This document shows positions 18,154 to 28,270 of a stretch of DNA of 64,000 bases, one piece after another. This stretch comes from Rikenellaceae bacterium (GTDB lineage Bacteria > Bacteroidota > Bacteroidia > Bacteroidales > Rikenellaceae), in NCBI GenBank assembly GCA_015060045.1, contig SUZH01000007.1, positions 1-64,000 of the forward strand, given 5' to 3'. The notes beneath the pieces were generated by a model. It had not been told where the DNA came from, did no database searches, and was given only the letters and a program-made list of their open reading frames with translations. Positions within the stretch are counted from its first letter, which is position 1. The number at the start of each line of letters is the position of its first letter. Made by a program: the position numbers and the translations under genes.

Positions 18154-19362
18154 TTAGCGCATCAAGAGCGACGAGTCGCCGTAGCTCAGGAAACGGAAAT
18201 CGTGATCGAGCGCATAGCGATAGATCTTGCGCCAATCCTCGCCAACGTAGGCCGATACGAGCAGCAAAAGCGTCGAAGAGGGTTGGTGGAAGTTGGTGAT
18301 GATATGGCTCACGATGCGGAACTGATAGCCTAAGGGGGTGATCATGATCTGCGTCGAGCACTTCAGTCGCTCCAGACCCTCGCGTTCGAGGTAACCGATC
18401 AGCTCACGGAGTGCCTCCGCACCCGTAAAGTCGGCAGGCAGGTCGTACAACTCCCACTGTCCGATTGTGCGCTCGGCGTCGGGTGTACCCCCCTGACGAA
18501 TACGCCAGCCGAGGGCCGAAAGCGACTCCAACGTACGTACCGACGTCGTCCCCACTGCCGTGATATGTCCCTGCTTGGCAAGCAGTTGGCGCAAGGTTGA
18601 AAGACGAATCTCGAAGTGCTCGGTGTGCATCGGGTGTTGGGTGGCATCCTGCTCCTTGACGGGGAGGAACGTACCCGCTCCCACGTGGAGTGTTACCTCG
18701 CCAAAGGTATAACCCCGCCCCTGCATCGCCTCGATCAGCTCGGGCGTGAAGTGCAGACCTGCCGTCGGTGCAGCCACCGAACCCTCGAATTTCGAGTAGA
18801 CGGTCTGGTAACGGGTGTTGTCAATCTCCTGACTTTCGCGGTTGAGGTAGGGGGGAATGGGAATGCGTCCCAAGAGCTCCAACAGCTCGCCAAACGACAT
18901 GTGGGCCGACCACTCGAAGCGCACGATCTGTTCGCGTCCACGCTCCCCCTCGCGCCAGGCACGCAGCCACTCCTCGCGTCCCTCGTGCTCGAAGTTGATC
19001 TCCACGTAGCCCTCCTTCCACTTCTTCGAGTTGCCGACGATGCAGGACCACGTGGCACTTTCAGTTGCCGAGAGCGCACGCTCATAATCGGCCGGCGTAT
19101 GCGGCTCGAGGCAGAAGACCTCGACACGGGCTCCCGAGGGTTTGTGCATGATGATGCGGGCACGGATCACCTTCGTGTTGTTGAAGACGAGCATCTCCCC
19201 CTCGGGCAGAAAATCGGCTACCGATCGGAAATGACTCTCGGCGATCTCGCCCCCGCGATAGACGAGCAGCTTCGACGACGAGCGCTCCTCGAGCGGAAAT
19301 TTGGCAATGCGCTCATCGGGCAGTGTATAATTATAGTCGTTTATGTCGATGTATCTCTCCAT
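18154..19362 (-). CDS. queA: tRNA epoxyqueuosine precursor synthase (SAM:tRNA ribosyltransferase-isomerase)
   Basis: A 402-residue enzyme that transfers the ribosyl part of SAM to preQ1 in tRNA during queuosine synthesis. Signatures are YTLPDERIAKFPLEERSSSK at the N-terminus, APTAGLHFT in the centre, and ITNFHQPSSTLLLLVSA near the C-terminus. It is about 50 residues longer than the E. coli protein (356). No preQ1 riboswitch is seen in the short upstream gap. It is convergent with transketolase and divergent from nadB. Confidence 0.95.
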   Translation of the reverse strand: MERYIDINDYNYTLPDERIAKFPLEERSSSKLLVYRGGEIAESHFRSVADFLPEGEMLVFNNTKVIRARIIMHKPSGARVEVFCLEPHTPADYERALSATESATWSCIVGNSKKWKEGYVEINFEHEGREEWLRAWREGERGREQIVRFEWSAHMSFGELLELLGRIPIPPYLNRESQEIDNTRYQTVYSKFEGSVAAPTAGLHFTPELIEAMQGRGYTFGEVTLHVGAGTFLPVKEQDATQHPMHTEHFEIRLSTLRQLLAKQGHITAVGTTSVRTLESLSALGWRIRQGGTPDAERTIGQWELYDLPADFTGAEALRELIGYLEREGLERLKCSTQIMITPLGYQFRIVSHIITNFHQPSSTLLLLVSAYVGEDWRKIYRYALDHDFRFLSYGDSSLLMR

Positions 19363-19382
19363 ATTTTAGTACTTTGGAGCGA

Positions 19383-19410
19383 CAAAATTACAAAGAATTT
19401 CCTAACTTTG
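19383..19410. promoter_or_regulatory. Overlapping divergent -7 boxes for queA and nadB
   Basis: Minus-strand TAATTTTG (19383-19390) precedes queA by about 20 bases; plus-strand TAACTTTG (19403-19410) precedes nadB by 34 bases. The boxes are only 12 bases apart. Neither has an ideal TTG -33 element, so their relative use is uncertain. Confidence 0.5.
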
Positions 19411-19444
19411 CCCTGCAAAACAGCACGTGATAAAACAAAAACCC

Positions 19445-21004
19445 ATGAAAACCGATTTTTTGGTGATCGGCTCGGGTGCTGCGGGACTCTCGTTTGCACT
19501 CAAAGCAGCCGAAAAGGGCCACGTGACAATTGTCACGAAGGGCGAGATGGTCGAGTGTAATACGAACTATGCCCAGGGTGGTATCTGTTCGGTAACCTAT
19601 GAACCCGACACGTTCGAGAAACACATCACCGACACGCTGGTCTGCGGTGCAGGCCGTTGCGATGTCCAGGCCGTGGAGCTGGTCGTACGACGCGCTCCGG
19701 AGCTGATCCAGGACCTCATAGCCTGGGGTACACGCTTCAACAAGACCCCCGATGGTCGCTTCGAGCTGAACCGCGAAGGCGGCCACACCGAGCACCGCAT
19801 CCTCCACTATGAGGACCTTACCGGTGCCGAGATCGAGCGAGCCTTGATCCAGTCGGTTCGCCAGCACCCCAACATCACTGTGCTGGAGCACCACTTTGCC
19901 ATCGACCTCTTGACGCAGCACCACTTAGGCGAGTTCGTGACGCGCCACACGCGCAATATCACCTGCTTCGGCGCCTACGTGCTCAACGAGAAGACGGGCG
20001 AGATCCTGACCATGCTTTCGCGCTTTACGATTGTAGCCACGGGCGGTTGCGGTCAGATCTACTCCTCGACCTCGAACCCCCACGTCGCCACGGGTGACGG
20101 TATCGCCATGTGCCACCGAGCCAAGGCGCATACCGAGAATATGGAGTTCATCCAGTTCCACCCCACGACGCTCTACAACCCGGGCGAGACGCCCAACTTC
20201 CTCATCACGGAGGCCATGCGTGGCTTTGGTGCCATCCTCCGCCTGCAAAACGGCGAGGAGTTCATGGATAAGTACCACCCGATGAAGTCGCTCGCGCCGC
20301 GTGATATCACGGCTCGTGCCATCTACCGCGAGATGACCCGTCGAGGCGAGGATTATGTCTACCTCGACGTGACGCATAAGGATCCCGATGCGATCCGCGA
20401 CCACTTCCCCAATATCTACGAGAAGTGCCTCTCGATCGGTATCGATATCACGAAGGATTGGATTCCCGTCACACCCGCAGCCCACTACTCCTGCGGTGGT
20501 GTGAAGGTGGACCTGAACGGCCAATCCTGGGTTAAACGCCTCTACGTGCTGGGCGAAGCCTCCTGCACGGGTCTGCATGGTGCCAACCGCCTGGCCTCGA
20601 ACTCGCTCATCGAGGCGGTGGTCTATGGCGACCAGGCTGCCAAACACACGATCGAGCGCTTCGATAAGGTGGGCTTCCAGGAGGGTATTCCCGATTGGGA
20701 CTTCGAGGGTACGCAGCACACCGAGGAGATGCTCATGCTCATCCAGTCGAAACGTGAGGTGCAGTCGATCATGTCGAACTACGTCGGCATCGTCCGCTCG
20801 AATCTCTCGCTGGGGCGTGCCATGCACCGCCTCTCGATCCTCTTCGAGGAGACCGAGGAGCTCTACAACAAGACCAAACCCGTGCGTGAGCTGTGCGAGC
20901 TGCGCAACATGATTGCCGTGGCCTACCTGGTGATCAAGCAGGGCCGTGAGTTGCAGGAGTCGGTGGGTTGCCACTACAATACGGATTATCAGAAAAAAGC
21001 ATAA
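19445..21004 (+). CDS. nadB: L-aspartate oxidase
   Basis: A 519-residue FAD enzyme that oxidises aspartate to iminoaspartate in de novo NAD synthesis. It has the N-terminal FAD motif GSGAAGLS, YAQGGI, the active-site region RHTENMEFIQFHPT-like (here AHTENMEFIQFHPTTLYN), and HYSCGGVKVD plus GEASCTGLHGANRLASNS. The ATG at 19445 (MKTDFLVIGSG) is chosen over a GTG 18 bases upstream. nadA and nadC are not in the window. prfC follows after 9 bases, so the two share a transcript. Confidence 0.95.
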   Translation: MKTDFLVIGSGAAGLSFALKAAEKGHVTIVTKGEMVECNTNYAQGGICSVTYEPDTFEKHITDTLVCGAGRCDVQAVELVVRRAPELIQDLIAWGTRFNKTPDGRFELNREGGHTEHRILHYEDLTGAEIERALIQSVRQHPNITVLEHHFAIDLLTQHHLGEFVTRHTRNITCFGAYVLNEKTGEILTMLSRFTIVATGGCGQIYSSTSNPHVATGDGIAMCHRAKAHTENMEFIQFHPTTLYNPGETPNFLITEAMRGFGAILRLQNGEEFMDKYHPMKSLAPRDITARAIYREMTRRGEDYVYLDVTHKDPDAIRDHFPNIYEKCLSIGIDITKDWIPVTPAAHYSCGGVKVDLNGQSWVKRLYVLGEASCTGLHGANRLASNSLIEAVVYGDQAAKHTIERFDKVGFQEGIPDWDFEGTQHTEEMLMLIQSKREVQSIMSNYVGIVRSNLSLGRAMHRLSILFEETEELYNKTKPVRELCELRNMIAVAYLVIKQGRELQESVGCHYNTDYQKKA

Positions 21005-21013
21005 TACTACAGA

Positions 21014-22597
21014 ATGACTTTACAGGAAGAGATTACACGACGCAGAACATTCGCCGTCATCGCTCACCCCGATGCCGGTAAGACGACCCTCACGGAGAAA
21101 CTCCTGCTCTTTGGTGGTGCTATCCACGTGGCAGGTGCCGTGAAGAGTAACAAGATCAAGAAGGGTGCTACCTCCGACTTCATGGAGATCGAGCGCCAGC
21201 GTGGTATCTCGGTAGCTACGTCGGTGATGGGCTTCGAGTACCAGGGTGCGAAGATCAATATCCTCGATACGCCGGGTCACGAGGACTTTGCCGAGGATAC
21301 CTACCGTACGCTGACGGCCGTGGATTCGGTGATCATCGTGATCGACGGTGCAAAGGGTGTCGAGGCGCAGACGCGCAAGCTGATGGATGTCTGCCGCATG
21401 CGCAATACGCCGGTAATCGTCTTTATCAATAAGTTGGACCGCCCCTCGAAGGAGCCTTTTGAGTTGCTGGATGAGGTGGAGGCCGAGCTCAAGATCAAGG
21501 TGCGCCCCCTGGCCTTCCCCATCTCGAACGGCCCTACATTCAAGGGTGTCTACAACCTCTACGAGAAGAACCTCTCGCTCTTCACGTCGGACGAAAAGCT
21601 GACGGCAGATGCCTCGACGGTCGATTTCTCGGACCTCTCGAGCCCCGAGCTGGATGGCTACATCGGTCAGAAATATGCCGATCAGCTGCGCCAGGATGTC
21701 GAGCTGGTGGAGGGTGTCTATGACGAGTTTGACCACGAAGCCTACCTGCGTGGCGAGCTGGCCCCCGTCTTCTTCGGTTCGGCCGTGAATAACTTTGGCG
21801 TACGCGAGCTCTTGGAGTGCTTTATCCGCATCGCCCCCTCGCCGCGTCCCGCCCCGACGGTGGAGCGCACGGTAAGCCCCGATGAGGGGAAGATGACGGG
21901 CTTCGTCTTTAAGATCCATGCCAACATGGACCCCAACCACCGCGACCGCATCGCCTTCATGAAGATCTGCTCGGGTAAGTTCGAGCGCAACAAGAACTAC
22001 CTCCACGTGCGCAGTGGCAAGCAGCTCAAGTTCTCCTCGCCGACAGCCTTCATGGCCGAGAAGAAGTCGGTGATCGACGAGGCCTTCCCGGGCGATATCG
22101 TGGGTCTGCACGACACGGGTAACTTCAAGATCGGTGATACCTTCACCGAGGGTGAAAAATTGAAATTTACGGGTATTCCGTCGTTTGCTCCCGAGCAGTT
22201 CCGCTATATCGAGAATGCCGACCCGCTGAAGTTCAAGCAGCTGGCCAAGGGTGTTGATCAGTTGATGGATGAGGGTGTGGCTCAGTTGTTTACCTCGTCG
22301 CTCAACGGTCGTAAGATCATCGGCACGGTGGGTGCGCTGCAGTTTGAGGTGATCCAATACCGCCTGGAGCACGAGTATGGCGCTTCGTGTCGCTGGGAGC
22401 CGATTTCAATCTATAAGGCTTGCTGGATTGAGAGTGACAACGAGGAGCAACTGCGTGATTTCAAACGCCGCAAACATACCAACATGGCCGTCGATAAGCA
22501 TGGCCGCGATGTCTTCCTGGCTGACACGAGCTACGCACTCGCTCTGGCGCAGGAAAACTTCAAAGATATCCGCTTCTACTTTACCTCGGAAATTTAG
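21014..22597 (+). CDS. prfC: Peptide chain release factor 3
   Basis: A 527-residue translational GTPase that recycles RF1 and RF2 from the ribosome. G1 is HPDAGKTT, G2 lies in the [11 protein letters not shown] region, G3 is DTPGHEDF and G4 is NKLD. The continuation into the RF3-specific domains (ending [11 protein letters not shown]) separates it from EF-G. It is the last gene of the nadB-prfC unit. Confidence 0.95.
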   Translation: MTLQEEITRRRTFAVIAHPDAGKTTLTEKLLLFGGAIHVAGAVKSNKIKKGATSDFMEIERQRGISVATSVMGFEYQGAKINILDTPGHEDFAEDTYRTLTAVDSVIIVIDGAKGVEAQTRKLMDVCRMRNTPVIVFINKLDRPSKEPFELLDEVEAELKIKVRPLAFPISNGPTFKGVYNLYEKNLSLFTSDEKLTADASTVDFSDLSSPELDGYIGQKYADQLRQDVELVEGVYDEFDHEAYLRGELAPVFFGSAVNNFGVRELLECFIRIAPSPRPAPTVERTVSPDEGKMTGFVFKIHANMDPNHRDRIAFMKICSGKFERNKNYLHVRSGKQLKFSSPTAFMAEKKSVIDEAFPGDIVGLHDTGNFKIGDTFTEGEKLKFTGIPSFAPEQFRYIENADPLKFKQLAKGVDQLMDEGVAQLFTSSLNGRKIIGTVGALQFEVIQYRLEHEYGASCRWEPISIYKACWIESDNEEQLRDFKRRKHTNMAVDKHGRDVFLADTSYALALAQENFKDIRFYFTSEI

Positions 22598-22678
22598 TGT
22601 CGAGAGGCGCATGAAAGGGCGCAGCGAATCCTCCCTTTCGGTTTATCACTCCCGCAAAGGGTCGGTGATCAAAACACG

Positions 22679-22723
22679 AACACCTGCAAGATGCTGTTTG
22701 TCAGCTTCTTGTGGGTGTTTTTG
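22679..22723 (+). terminator. Probable intrinsic terminator after prfC
   Basis: AACACCTGCAAG pairs with CTTGTGGGTGTT (10 of 12 positions) across a 17-base loop, followed by TTTTG. It lies about 80 bases after the stop. Confidence 0.65.
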
Positions 22724-22760
22724 TTGGAAGCCCCGTCGCTCGGTTTTTTGCCCCTTTTTC

Positions 22761-22791
22761 TTTGAGCTTTAAGATATTATCTCTATCTTTG
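22761..22791 (+). promoter_or_regulatory. Promoter of the polysaccharide locus
   Basis: TTTG -33 element (22761-22764), exact 19-base spacer, then TATCTTTG (22784-22791): an ideal Bacteroidetes housekeeping promoter. No equally good promoter is seen further on in the locus. Confidence 0.82.
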
Positions 22792-22952
22792 TGTCATACT
22801 GATCGGCTCAACAGCTGTGGTCGAGGATGCGGGTCAGATTCGGAAAGCCTCGTTTGGATGGGCGTAATTGATTGGGAATCAGTATGCAATGCAGATCCCA
22901 AAGCCCCTGGATTATGCGCTCTTCCGAAAAACACGGATGACACTTTTGCTCT
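22792..22952 (+). other. About 155-base untranslated leader of the polysaccharide locus
   Basis: No convincing gene lies between the promoter and the first start codon. Local pairing is possible (TTGGGA near 22873 with TCCCAA near 22896). No upxY-type antiterminator gene precedes the locus, unlike Bacteroides capsule operons, so an RNA-level control role for the leader is possible but unproven. Confidence 0.4.
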
Positions 22953-24119
22953 ATGTCGGTATTTTTACACCTTGTATTGCCTTTTTGCGCGGCCTTTGCC
23001 GTGGTGGCGTGGGTCTTTCCCAAGATCCTGACCATCGCCCTGGCCAAGCAGATTGTCGATTGTCCCGACGAGCGCAAAGTGCAACGTCGTCCGGTGCCCG
23101 TGCTGGGTGGTGCCGCCATCTTTATCGGTGTGACGGTCGGTATGATGCTGATGGTGCTGACCACCGGCTCGAAGGAGCTGCTGCCGCTCTACCTGGTGCT
23201 GGCTGCGATGCTCTACATGGGGATGATGGACGATATCCTTGGCCTCTCGCCGCGGCTACGCCTGGTGGTGGAGGTGCTCATGGCCCTCTTTTTGGTGGTG
23301 GCCGGACTCGGCTCGCTGAACGATTTCCACGGACTCTTCGGCCTGGATGCGATTCCTCACTGGGTAGCCTTCCCGCTTACGCTGGTGGCCGTGGTGGGGA
23401 TTATCAATGCACTGAATCTGCTGGACGGTATCGACGGCCTTTCGTCGGGTTACTCGGTAATGGCCTGCCTACTCTTTGCGGTACTCTTCTATCGGACCGA
23501 ACATACAACGATGGCGATGATTGCCGCCGCTACGGCCGGTGCGCTCGTTCCCTTCTTCTGCCACAATGTCTTTGGTTATGCCTCGAAGATGTTTATCGGC
23601 GATGGCGGTACGCTGCTGTTGGGCGCTTTGCTCGCTGCCTTCGTGCTGCAGGCGATCGATCGTCAGTCGCCTTGTGCCGTGAGCGAAGGGGTGAGTGAGT
23701 GCCTGGTCCCCTTCGTGGTAGCCGTGCTTTCGATTCCCGTCTTCGATACCCTGCGCGTGATGACGACACGCCTTTGCCGTGGTGTCTCGCCCTTCCATCC
23801 CGACAAGAGCCACCTGCACCACATCCTGCTCGAGTTGGGTTGCTCGCACCTGGGGGGCACGGTGATCATTGTGGGGCTGAACCTCTTGATCGTGGCTGCC
23901 TGGTGGTCGCTCATGCAATTGGGCTATTCGGTGCATGTGCAACTCTCGGTGGTGGTGAGTCTTTCGCTCCTCTTTACCTTCGGACTATACGCCTTTTTGG
24001 CCTATCATATCGTTCATCAAACGCGGATCTATCGCGTATTGCATCGTTGGAGTGCGCATTCGCATTGTGAACACCACGCCGTGTTCCGTCGGATTCGCCA
24101 AACGATCGACCAACTTTAA
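22953..24119 (+). CDS. Undecaprenyl-phosphate sugar-1-phosphate transferase (WecA/TagO-like)
   Basis: A 388-residue polytopic membrane enzyme of the MraY/WecA family, which starts glycan synthesis by placing a HexNAc-1-phosphate on undecaprenyl phosphate. About ten to eleven hydrophobic helices are apparent. Catalytic motifs are MGMMDDILGLSPRLRL (magnesium-binding DD), LNLLDGIDGLSSGYS, and a C-terminal HPDKSHLHHILLELG that matches the basic HxH nucleotide-recognition loop. It is the first gene of the long locus, as expected for the initiating step. Which HexNAc it uses is not shown. Confidence 0.9.
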   Translation: MSVFLHLVLPFCAAFAVVAWVFPKILTIALAKQIVDCPDERKVQRRPVPVLGGAAIFIGVTVGMMLMVLTTGSKELLPLYLVLAAMLYMGMMDDILGLSPRLRLVVEVLMALFLVVAGLGSLNDFHGLFGLDAIPHWVAFPLTLVAVVGIINALNLLDGIDGLSSGYSVMACLLFAVLFYRTEHTTMAMIAAATAGALVPFFCHNVFGYASKMFIGDGGTLLLGALLAAFVLQAIDRQSPCAVSEGVSECLVPFVVAVLSIPVFDTLRVMTTRLCRGVSPFHPDKSHLHHILLELGCSHLGGTVIIVGLNLLIVAAWWSLMQLGYSVHVQLSVVVSLSLLFTFGLYAFLAYHIVHQTRIYRVLHRWSAHSHCEHHAVFRRIRQTIDQL

Positions 24120-24124
24120 GTATT

Positions 24125-25435
24125 ATGAAGATTGCAATTGTAGGAACCGGCTATGTCGGTTTGGTTTCGGGCATCTGTTTTGCCGAGATGGGTGTGGATG
24201 TGACCTGTGTGGACATCGACCAAAAGAAGGTGGAGGCACTCCGCCGAGGCGAGGTGCCGATCTATGAGCCCGGTTTGGGTGATATGCTCAAGCGCAATGC
24301 GGCAGCCCATCGTCTCCACTTTACGACCCGCCTGGAGGATTGTCTGGATGAGGTGGAGATGGTTTTCGTAGCGGTGGGTACGCCCCCTGCCGAGGATGGC
24401 TCGGCCGATTTGAGTGCCGTGATGGCCGTGGCGCGCACCTTTGCCCGTGCGGTGAATCGCCGTACGATCTTGGTTATCAAGTCAACCGTGCCGGTCGGTA
24501 CGTCGCAGAAGGTACGTGCCGTGATCGAGGAGGAACTGGCTGCACGTGGTGTCTCGGTACCATACGAGGTGGCCTCGAATCCCGAATTCCTGAAGGAGGG
24601 TGCTGCGATCAAGGACTTTATGTCACCCGACCGTGTGGTGGTGGGTGTCGAGTCGGAGTGGGCCAAGCAGCTCATGACGCAGCTCTATCGCCCCTTCCTG
24701 ATCAACAATTTCCGCGTGATCTTCATGGATATCCCCTCGGCCGAGATGACCAAATATGCGGCCAATGCGATGTTGGCAACGCGCATCTCCTTCATGAACG
24801 ACATCGCCAACCTCTGCGAGAAGGTGGGTGCTGACGTGAACCTGGTCCGCAAGGGGATCGGTACGGATGCACGCATCGGTTCGAAGTTTCTCTACCCGGG
24901 TTGCGGTTATGGCGGCTCGTGTTTCCCGAAGGATATCAAGGCCCTGATCCATACGGGCGAGGAGGTCGGCTATCCGATGCGGGTACTGCAGGCCGTGGAG
25001 GAGGTGAACGAACGGCAGAAGGGTCGCTTGATCGAGAAATTGCAACACTTCTACGAGGGCGATCTGCAAGGAAAAACGATCTGCCTGTGGGGCCTTTCGT
25101 TCAAACCTGAGACCGACGATATGCGCGAAGCTCCGTCGCTGGTGCTCATCGAGCGCCTGCTTGTGGCGGGTTGTCGGGTGCGTGTTTTTGACCCGATTGC
25201 CATGGAGGAGTGTCGTCGCCTGGTCGGGGAGCAGGTCTACTATGGACGGGATATGTACGATGCCGCCGAGGGGGCCGATGCCCTGTTGCTGGTGACCGAG
25301 TGGAAGGAGTTCCGCCTCCCCGCGTGGGCACGTCTGAAGGAGTTGATGCATGTGCCGTTGGTGTTGGACGGTCGTAATATCTATGAGGCCTCGGAGTTGC
25401 ATGCCGCCGGCTTCGTCTATAGCAAAATCGGATAA
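24125..25435 (+). CDS. ugd: UDP-glucose 6-dehydrogenase
   Basis: A 436-residue enzyme that oxidises UDP-glucose to UDP-glucuronate. It has the N-terminal NAD motif GTGYVGLVSG (7-16), KSTVPVGT, NPEFLKEG, and catalytic C266 in GYGGSCFPKD. It starts 5 bases after the initiating transferase. Its presence suggests that uronic acid, or a sugar made from it, is part of the glycan. UDP-ManNAc dehydrogenase relatives are similar, so substrate assignment is strong but not absolute. Confidence 0.9.
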   Translation: MKIAIVGTGYVGLVSGICFAEMGVDVTCVDIDQKKVEALRRGEVPIYEPGLGDMLKRNAAAHRLHFTTRLEDCLDEVEMVFVAVGTPPAEDGSADLSAVMAVARTFARAVNRRTILVIKSTVPVGTSQKVRAVIEEELAARGVSVPYEVASNPEFLKEGAAIKDFMSPDRVVVGVESEWAKQLMTQLYRPFLINNFRVIFMDIPSAEMTKYAANAMLATRISFMNDIANLCEKVGADVNLVRKGIGTDARIGSKFLYPGCGYGGSCFPKDIKALIHTGEEVGYPMRVLQAVEEVNERQKGRLIEKLQHFYEGDLQGKTICLWGLSFKPETDDMREAPSLVLIERLLVAGCRVRVFDPIAMEECRRLVGEQVYYGRDMYDAAEGADALLLVTEWKEFRLPAWARLKELMHVPLVLDGRNIYEASELHAAGFVYSKIG

Positions 25436-25455
25436 TTAACCATTCTGACCTGCCG

Positions 25456-27015
25456 ATGGCTGCCGACAAACAATTCGAGCGAACCCGCATGGCGCACAAC
25501 ACGCTGCTGTTGTATGTGCGGATGCTGCTCGTGACGTTGGTTTCGCTCTACACCTCGCGCATCGTGCTGCGGGAGTTGGGCGTGGACAACTACGGTATCT
25601 ACTCGGCCGTGGGTGGGTTCGTGACCTCGTTTACGCTGCTTTCGGGCTCGCTGTCGACGGCTATCAGCCGCTTCCTGACCTACGCCCTCGGACAACGGGT
25701 CTCGATGCAACGCCTTTCGCAGATCTTCTCCACGGCGCTCTTCGTGCAGCTCTTGCTCGGAGGGGTGATCCTGCTTGTGGGGGAGAGTTTCGGTGTATGG
25801 TTTGTGGGACATAAGTTGGTGATCCCGCCTGAGCGCCTCACGGCCGCCTATTGGGTGCTGCACTGCTCGCTGGCCGCCTTTGTGGTGGGGTTGATAGGCA
25901 TTCCGTACCAGGCATTGATCATCGCCCATGAAAAGATGTCGGCCTTTGCCTATATCAGCGTGCTGGAGGTGGTGCTGAAGCTGGTTATTGCCTACGCGCT
26001 GGTGGTGGGGCATGCCGACCGCCTGAAACTCTATGCTACGCTGATGTTGCTGGTGAGCGTGGGGGTGCGCCTACTCTACGTAATCTATTGTCGTCGCCGA
26101 TGGCCCGATTGTCGGGTGCGTTGGACGTGGGACGCATCGCTGATGAAACAGATCGGAGCCTTTGCCGGTTGGAACAGCTTCGAGAATGGCTCCTACATCC
26201 TCTCTACATCGGGTATGAATGTGATGATCAATACCTTCTTCGGCGTGGTGGTAGGTGCTGCACGTGGCATTGCCCTGCAGGTGGAGTATGCCGTGATGGG
26301 CTTCGTGCAGAACTTTATGACGGCCCTGAATCCGCAGATAACCAAGAGTCATGCCGCCGAGGAGCACACCTATACGCAACAGTTGGTCTTTTCGGGAGCT
26401 AAATATGCCTACTTTTTGATGTTGCTCGTTGCCCTGCCGCTCATCCTCGAGTGCCGCTACGTGTTGCAGTTGTGGTTGGGCGAGTTTCCCGCCGAGGCGG
26501 TGCTGTTTGTGCAATGCACCCTGGGGGTTGCCCTGCTGACGGTACTTTCGCAGACGTTGGTGACCTTGATTTTTGCGACGGGCAAGATCCGTAACAGCCA
26601 ACTGATCATCGGGTCGCTGGGCCTTGTTGCCTTCGCCTTCACGGGTTGGCTCTTTGCCCACGGAGCTCCGACGGCCGTGTGTTACGCCGTGTATGGGGGT
26701 GTGGCGCTCCTGCAACTGATCATTCGCCTGTCGATCCTGCATCGCTTGGTGCAACTGCCCGTTGGGGGCTTTGTGCGGGAGGTACTATGCCGCGTGGTGG
26801 TGGTGACGCTCCTCGCGCTGCTTTTGCCGCTGGGGCTACAACACCTGCTTCCCACGACGACGGCTGCTTCATGGCTGGTGATGGTCGGTGCCCTCTTTTC
26901 GACCTCCGTTGTCGCCCTCTACGTGGGTATGAATGGCCGCGAACGCCAAACTTTGGTGCAACTGTTCGGTAAAATTTTCCGTCGTCAGGAGGTTGCCCGA
27001 CAACCGAAATGTTAA
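25456..27015 (+). CDS. Wzx-type oligosaccharide flippase
   Basis: A 519-residue membrane protein with 12 to 14 predicted helices, belonging to the polysaccharide-transporter branch of the MOP superfamily. It begins with a soluble stretch then YVRMLLVTLVSLYTSRIVLR and LGVDNYGIYSAVGGFVT, the conserved opening of these flippases. It would turn lipid-linked repeat units to the periplasmic side for the polymerase at 28267. It ends just before the next gene, with a 4-base gap. Confidence 0.88.
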   Translation: MAADKQFERTRMAHNTLLLYVRMLLVTLVSLYTSRIVLRELGVDNYGIYSAVGGFVTSFTLLSGSLSTAISRFLTYALGQRVSMQRLSQIFSTALFVQLLLGGVILLVGESFGVWFVGHKLVIPPERLTAAYWVLHCSLAAFVVGLIGIPYQALIIAHEKMSAFAYISVLEVVLKLVIAYALVVGHADRLKLYATLMLLVSVGVRLLYVIYCRRRWPDCRVRWTWDASLMKQIGAFAGWNSFENGSYILSTSGMNVMINTFFGVVVGAARGIALQVEYAVMGFVQNFMTALNPQITKSHAAEEHTYTQQLVFSGAKYAYFLMLLVALPLILECRYVLQLWLGEFPAEAVLFVQCTLGVALLTVLSQTLVTLIFATGKIRNSQLIIGSLGLVAFAFTGWLFAHGAPTAVCYAVYGGVALLQLIIRLSILHRLVQLPVGGFVREVLCRVVVVTLLALLLPLGLQHLLPTTTAASWLVMVGALFSTSVVALYVGMNGRERQTLVQLFGKIFRRQEVARQPKC

Positions 27016-27019
27016 CGCT

Positions 27020-28270
27020 ATGAAGGTTCTGCTGCTTACCACCTCTTCCGTTTTGTACGGCCGACAACAGACGGCCTACCACGGTATCGGCTGGGTAGCC
27101 GGTCTGCACCGTGCGTTGGAGCAATATACCGCCCTGGAGTTGGCCGTGGCCTTTCCGGCCGATCAACCGATGCCGAAGCTGCACGAGGGTCGCACGACCT
27201 ACTATCCGCTTCCCCGCTCGCCGCGTCGTGGACTGCGTAAGTGGTGGTACTATTGGCACGGCTATCGGAAGGCCGTGGAGGAGAGATCGATCGTCGGACA
27301 GGTCGAGGAGGTGGTGGCCGATTTCCACCCCGATGTGGTCCATATCTTTGGCACGGAGGCCGATTTCGGCTATGTGATCGATTCGTTGCAGGTGCCGTGT
27401 GTGGTCCACCTGCAGGGCCTTTTGGGCGAGATCTATCCCCGCTTCTTCCCGCCTACGATTTCGGCGTGGGATTTTCGCCGTACCTCCCCGTGGCGGGAGT
27501 GTGTGCTCAACAACGGTCAAGCCTTCAATCATCAGTTGATGCGCTATACGGCGCAACGCGAAGCGCACTTCTTGCAGCAGGCTCGCTTTGTGATTGGTCG
27601 CACGGCGTGGGATCGGGAGGTGGTGTTGGCGCAAAATCCCAAGCTCCGCTATTTCAAGGTCGATGAGGTGTTGCGTGCCCCCTTCTACGAAGCGCCTACG
27701 TGGCAACCACGCACGACAAAACAGTTGGTACTCCTCTCGACGCTCTCCGATGTAGCCTACAAGGGACTTGACGTGCTGCTGCAGACGGCTCAAGAACTGC
27801 TACGCCGCGGGGCCGATTTCCGTTGGCATGTGGTGGGGGTGACGGCCGATAGCCTGACGGCCCGTTGCTATGGCCGATCGGGGCTGAAGTCCTCCTTACC
27901 GATGGTGCATTACGAGGGAGTGAAATGTGCCGAGGAGGTGATCGATATGCTCCTGCAATCGACCCTGTATGTCCACCCCTCGTGGATCGATAACAGCCCG
28001 AACAGCCTCTGCGAGGCGCAATACCTGGGTGTTCCGGTGGTGGCTACGGCCGTGGGTGGCGTGCCGACACTGATGGCCGATGATGCCGAAAGTTTGGTTG
28101 AAAACCTGACGCCGTCAGCATTGGCTACGGCAATCGAACAACGATGGCACCGCCTGCAACAAGCCGGCGAAACACCAACGCCGAATCTGGCACGTGAGCG
28201 ACACGATCCATGTCGCATCGCCCGCCTGCAGGAGGAGGTCTACCGCACGATTTTGGAACAAAACGTATGA
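27020..28270 (+). CDS. Family 4-type glycosyltransferase
   Basis: A 416-residue GT-B enzyme. The N-terminal domain begins MKVLLLTTSSVLYG and has a VVHLQGLLGE segment; the C-terminal domain has VLLSTLSDVAYKGLDVLLQ and the donor-binding HPSWIDNSPNSLCEAQYLG with E-x7-E-like spacing, then VATAVGGVPTLM. ATG at 27020 is chosen; the upstream open frame lies within the flippase gene. The donor sugar cannot be read. Its stop overlaps the next start as ATGA. Confidence 0.88.
   Translation: MKVLLLTTSSVLYGRQQTAYHGIGWVAGLHRALEQYTALELAVAFPADQPMPKLHEGRTTYYPLPRSPRRGLRKWWYYWHGYRKAVEERSIVGQVEEVVADFHPDVVHIFGTEADFGYVIDSLQVPCVVHLQGLLGEIYPRFFPPTISAWDFRRTSPWRECVLNNGQAFNHQLMRYTAQREAHFLQQARFVIGRTAWDREVVLAQNPKLRYFKVDEVLRAPFYEAPTWQPRTTKQLVLLSTLSDVAYKGLDVLLQTAQELLRRGADFRWHVVGVTADSLTARCYGRSGLKSSLPMVHYEGVKCAEEVIDMLLQSTLYVHPSWIDNSPNSLCEAQYLGVPVVATAVGGVPTLMADDAESLVENLTPSALATAIEQRWHRLQQAGETPTPNLARERHDPCRIARLQEEVYRTILEQNV

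Noticed and set aside
19363..19400. preQ1 riboswitch upstream of queA
   Set aside because: The gap is too short and AT-rich, with no H-type pseudoknot pattern.
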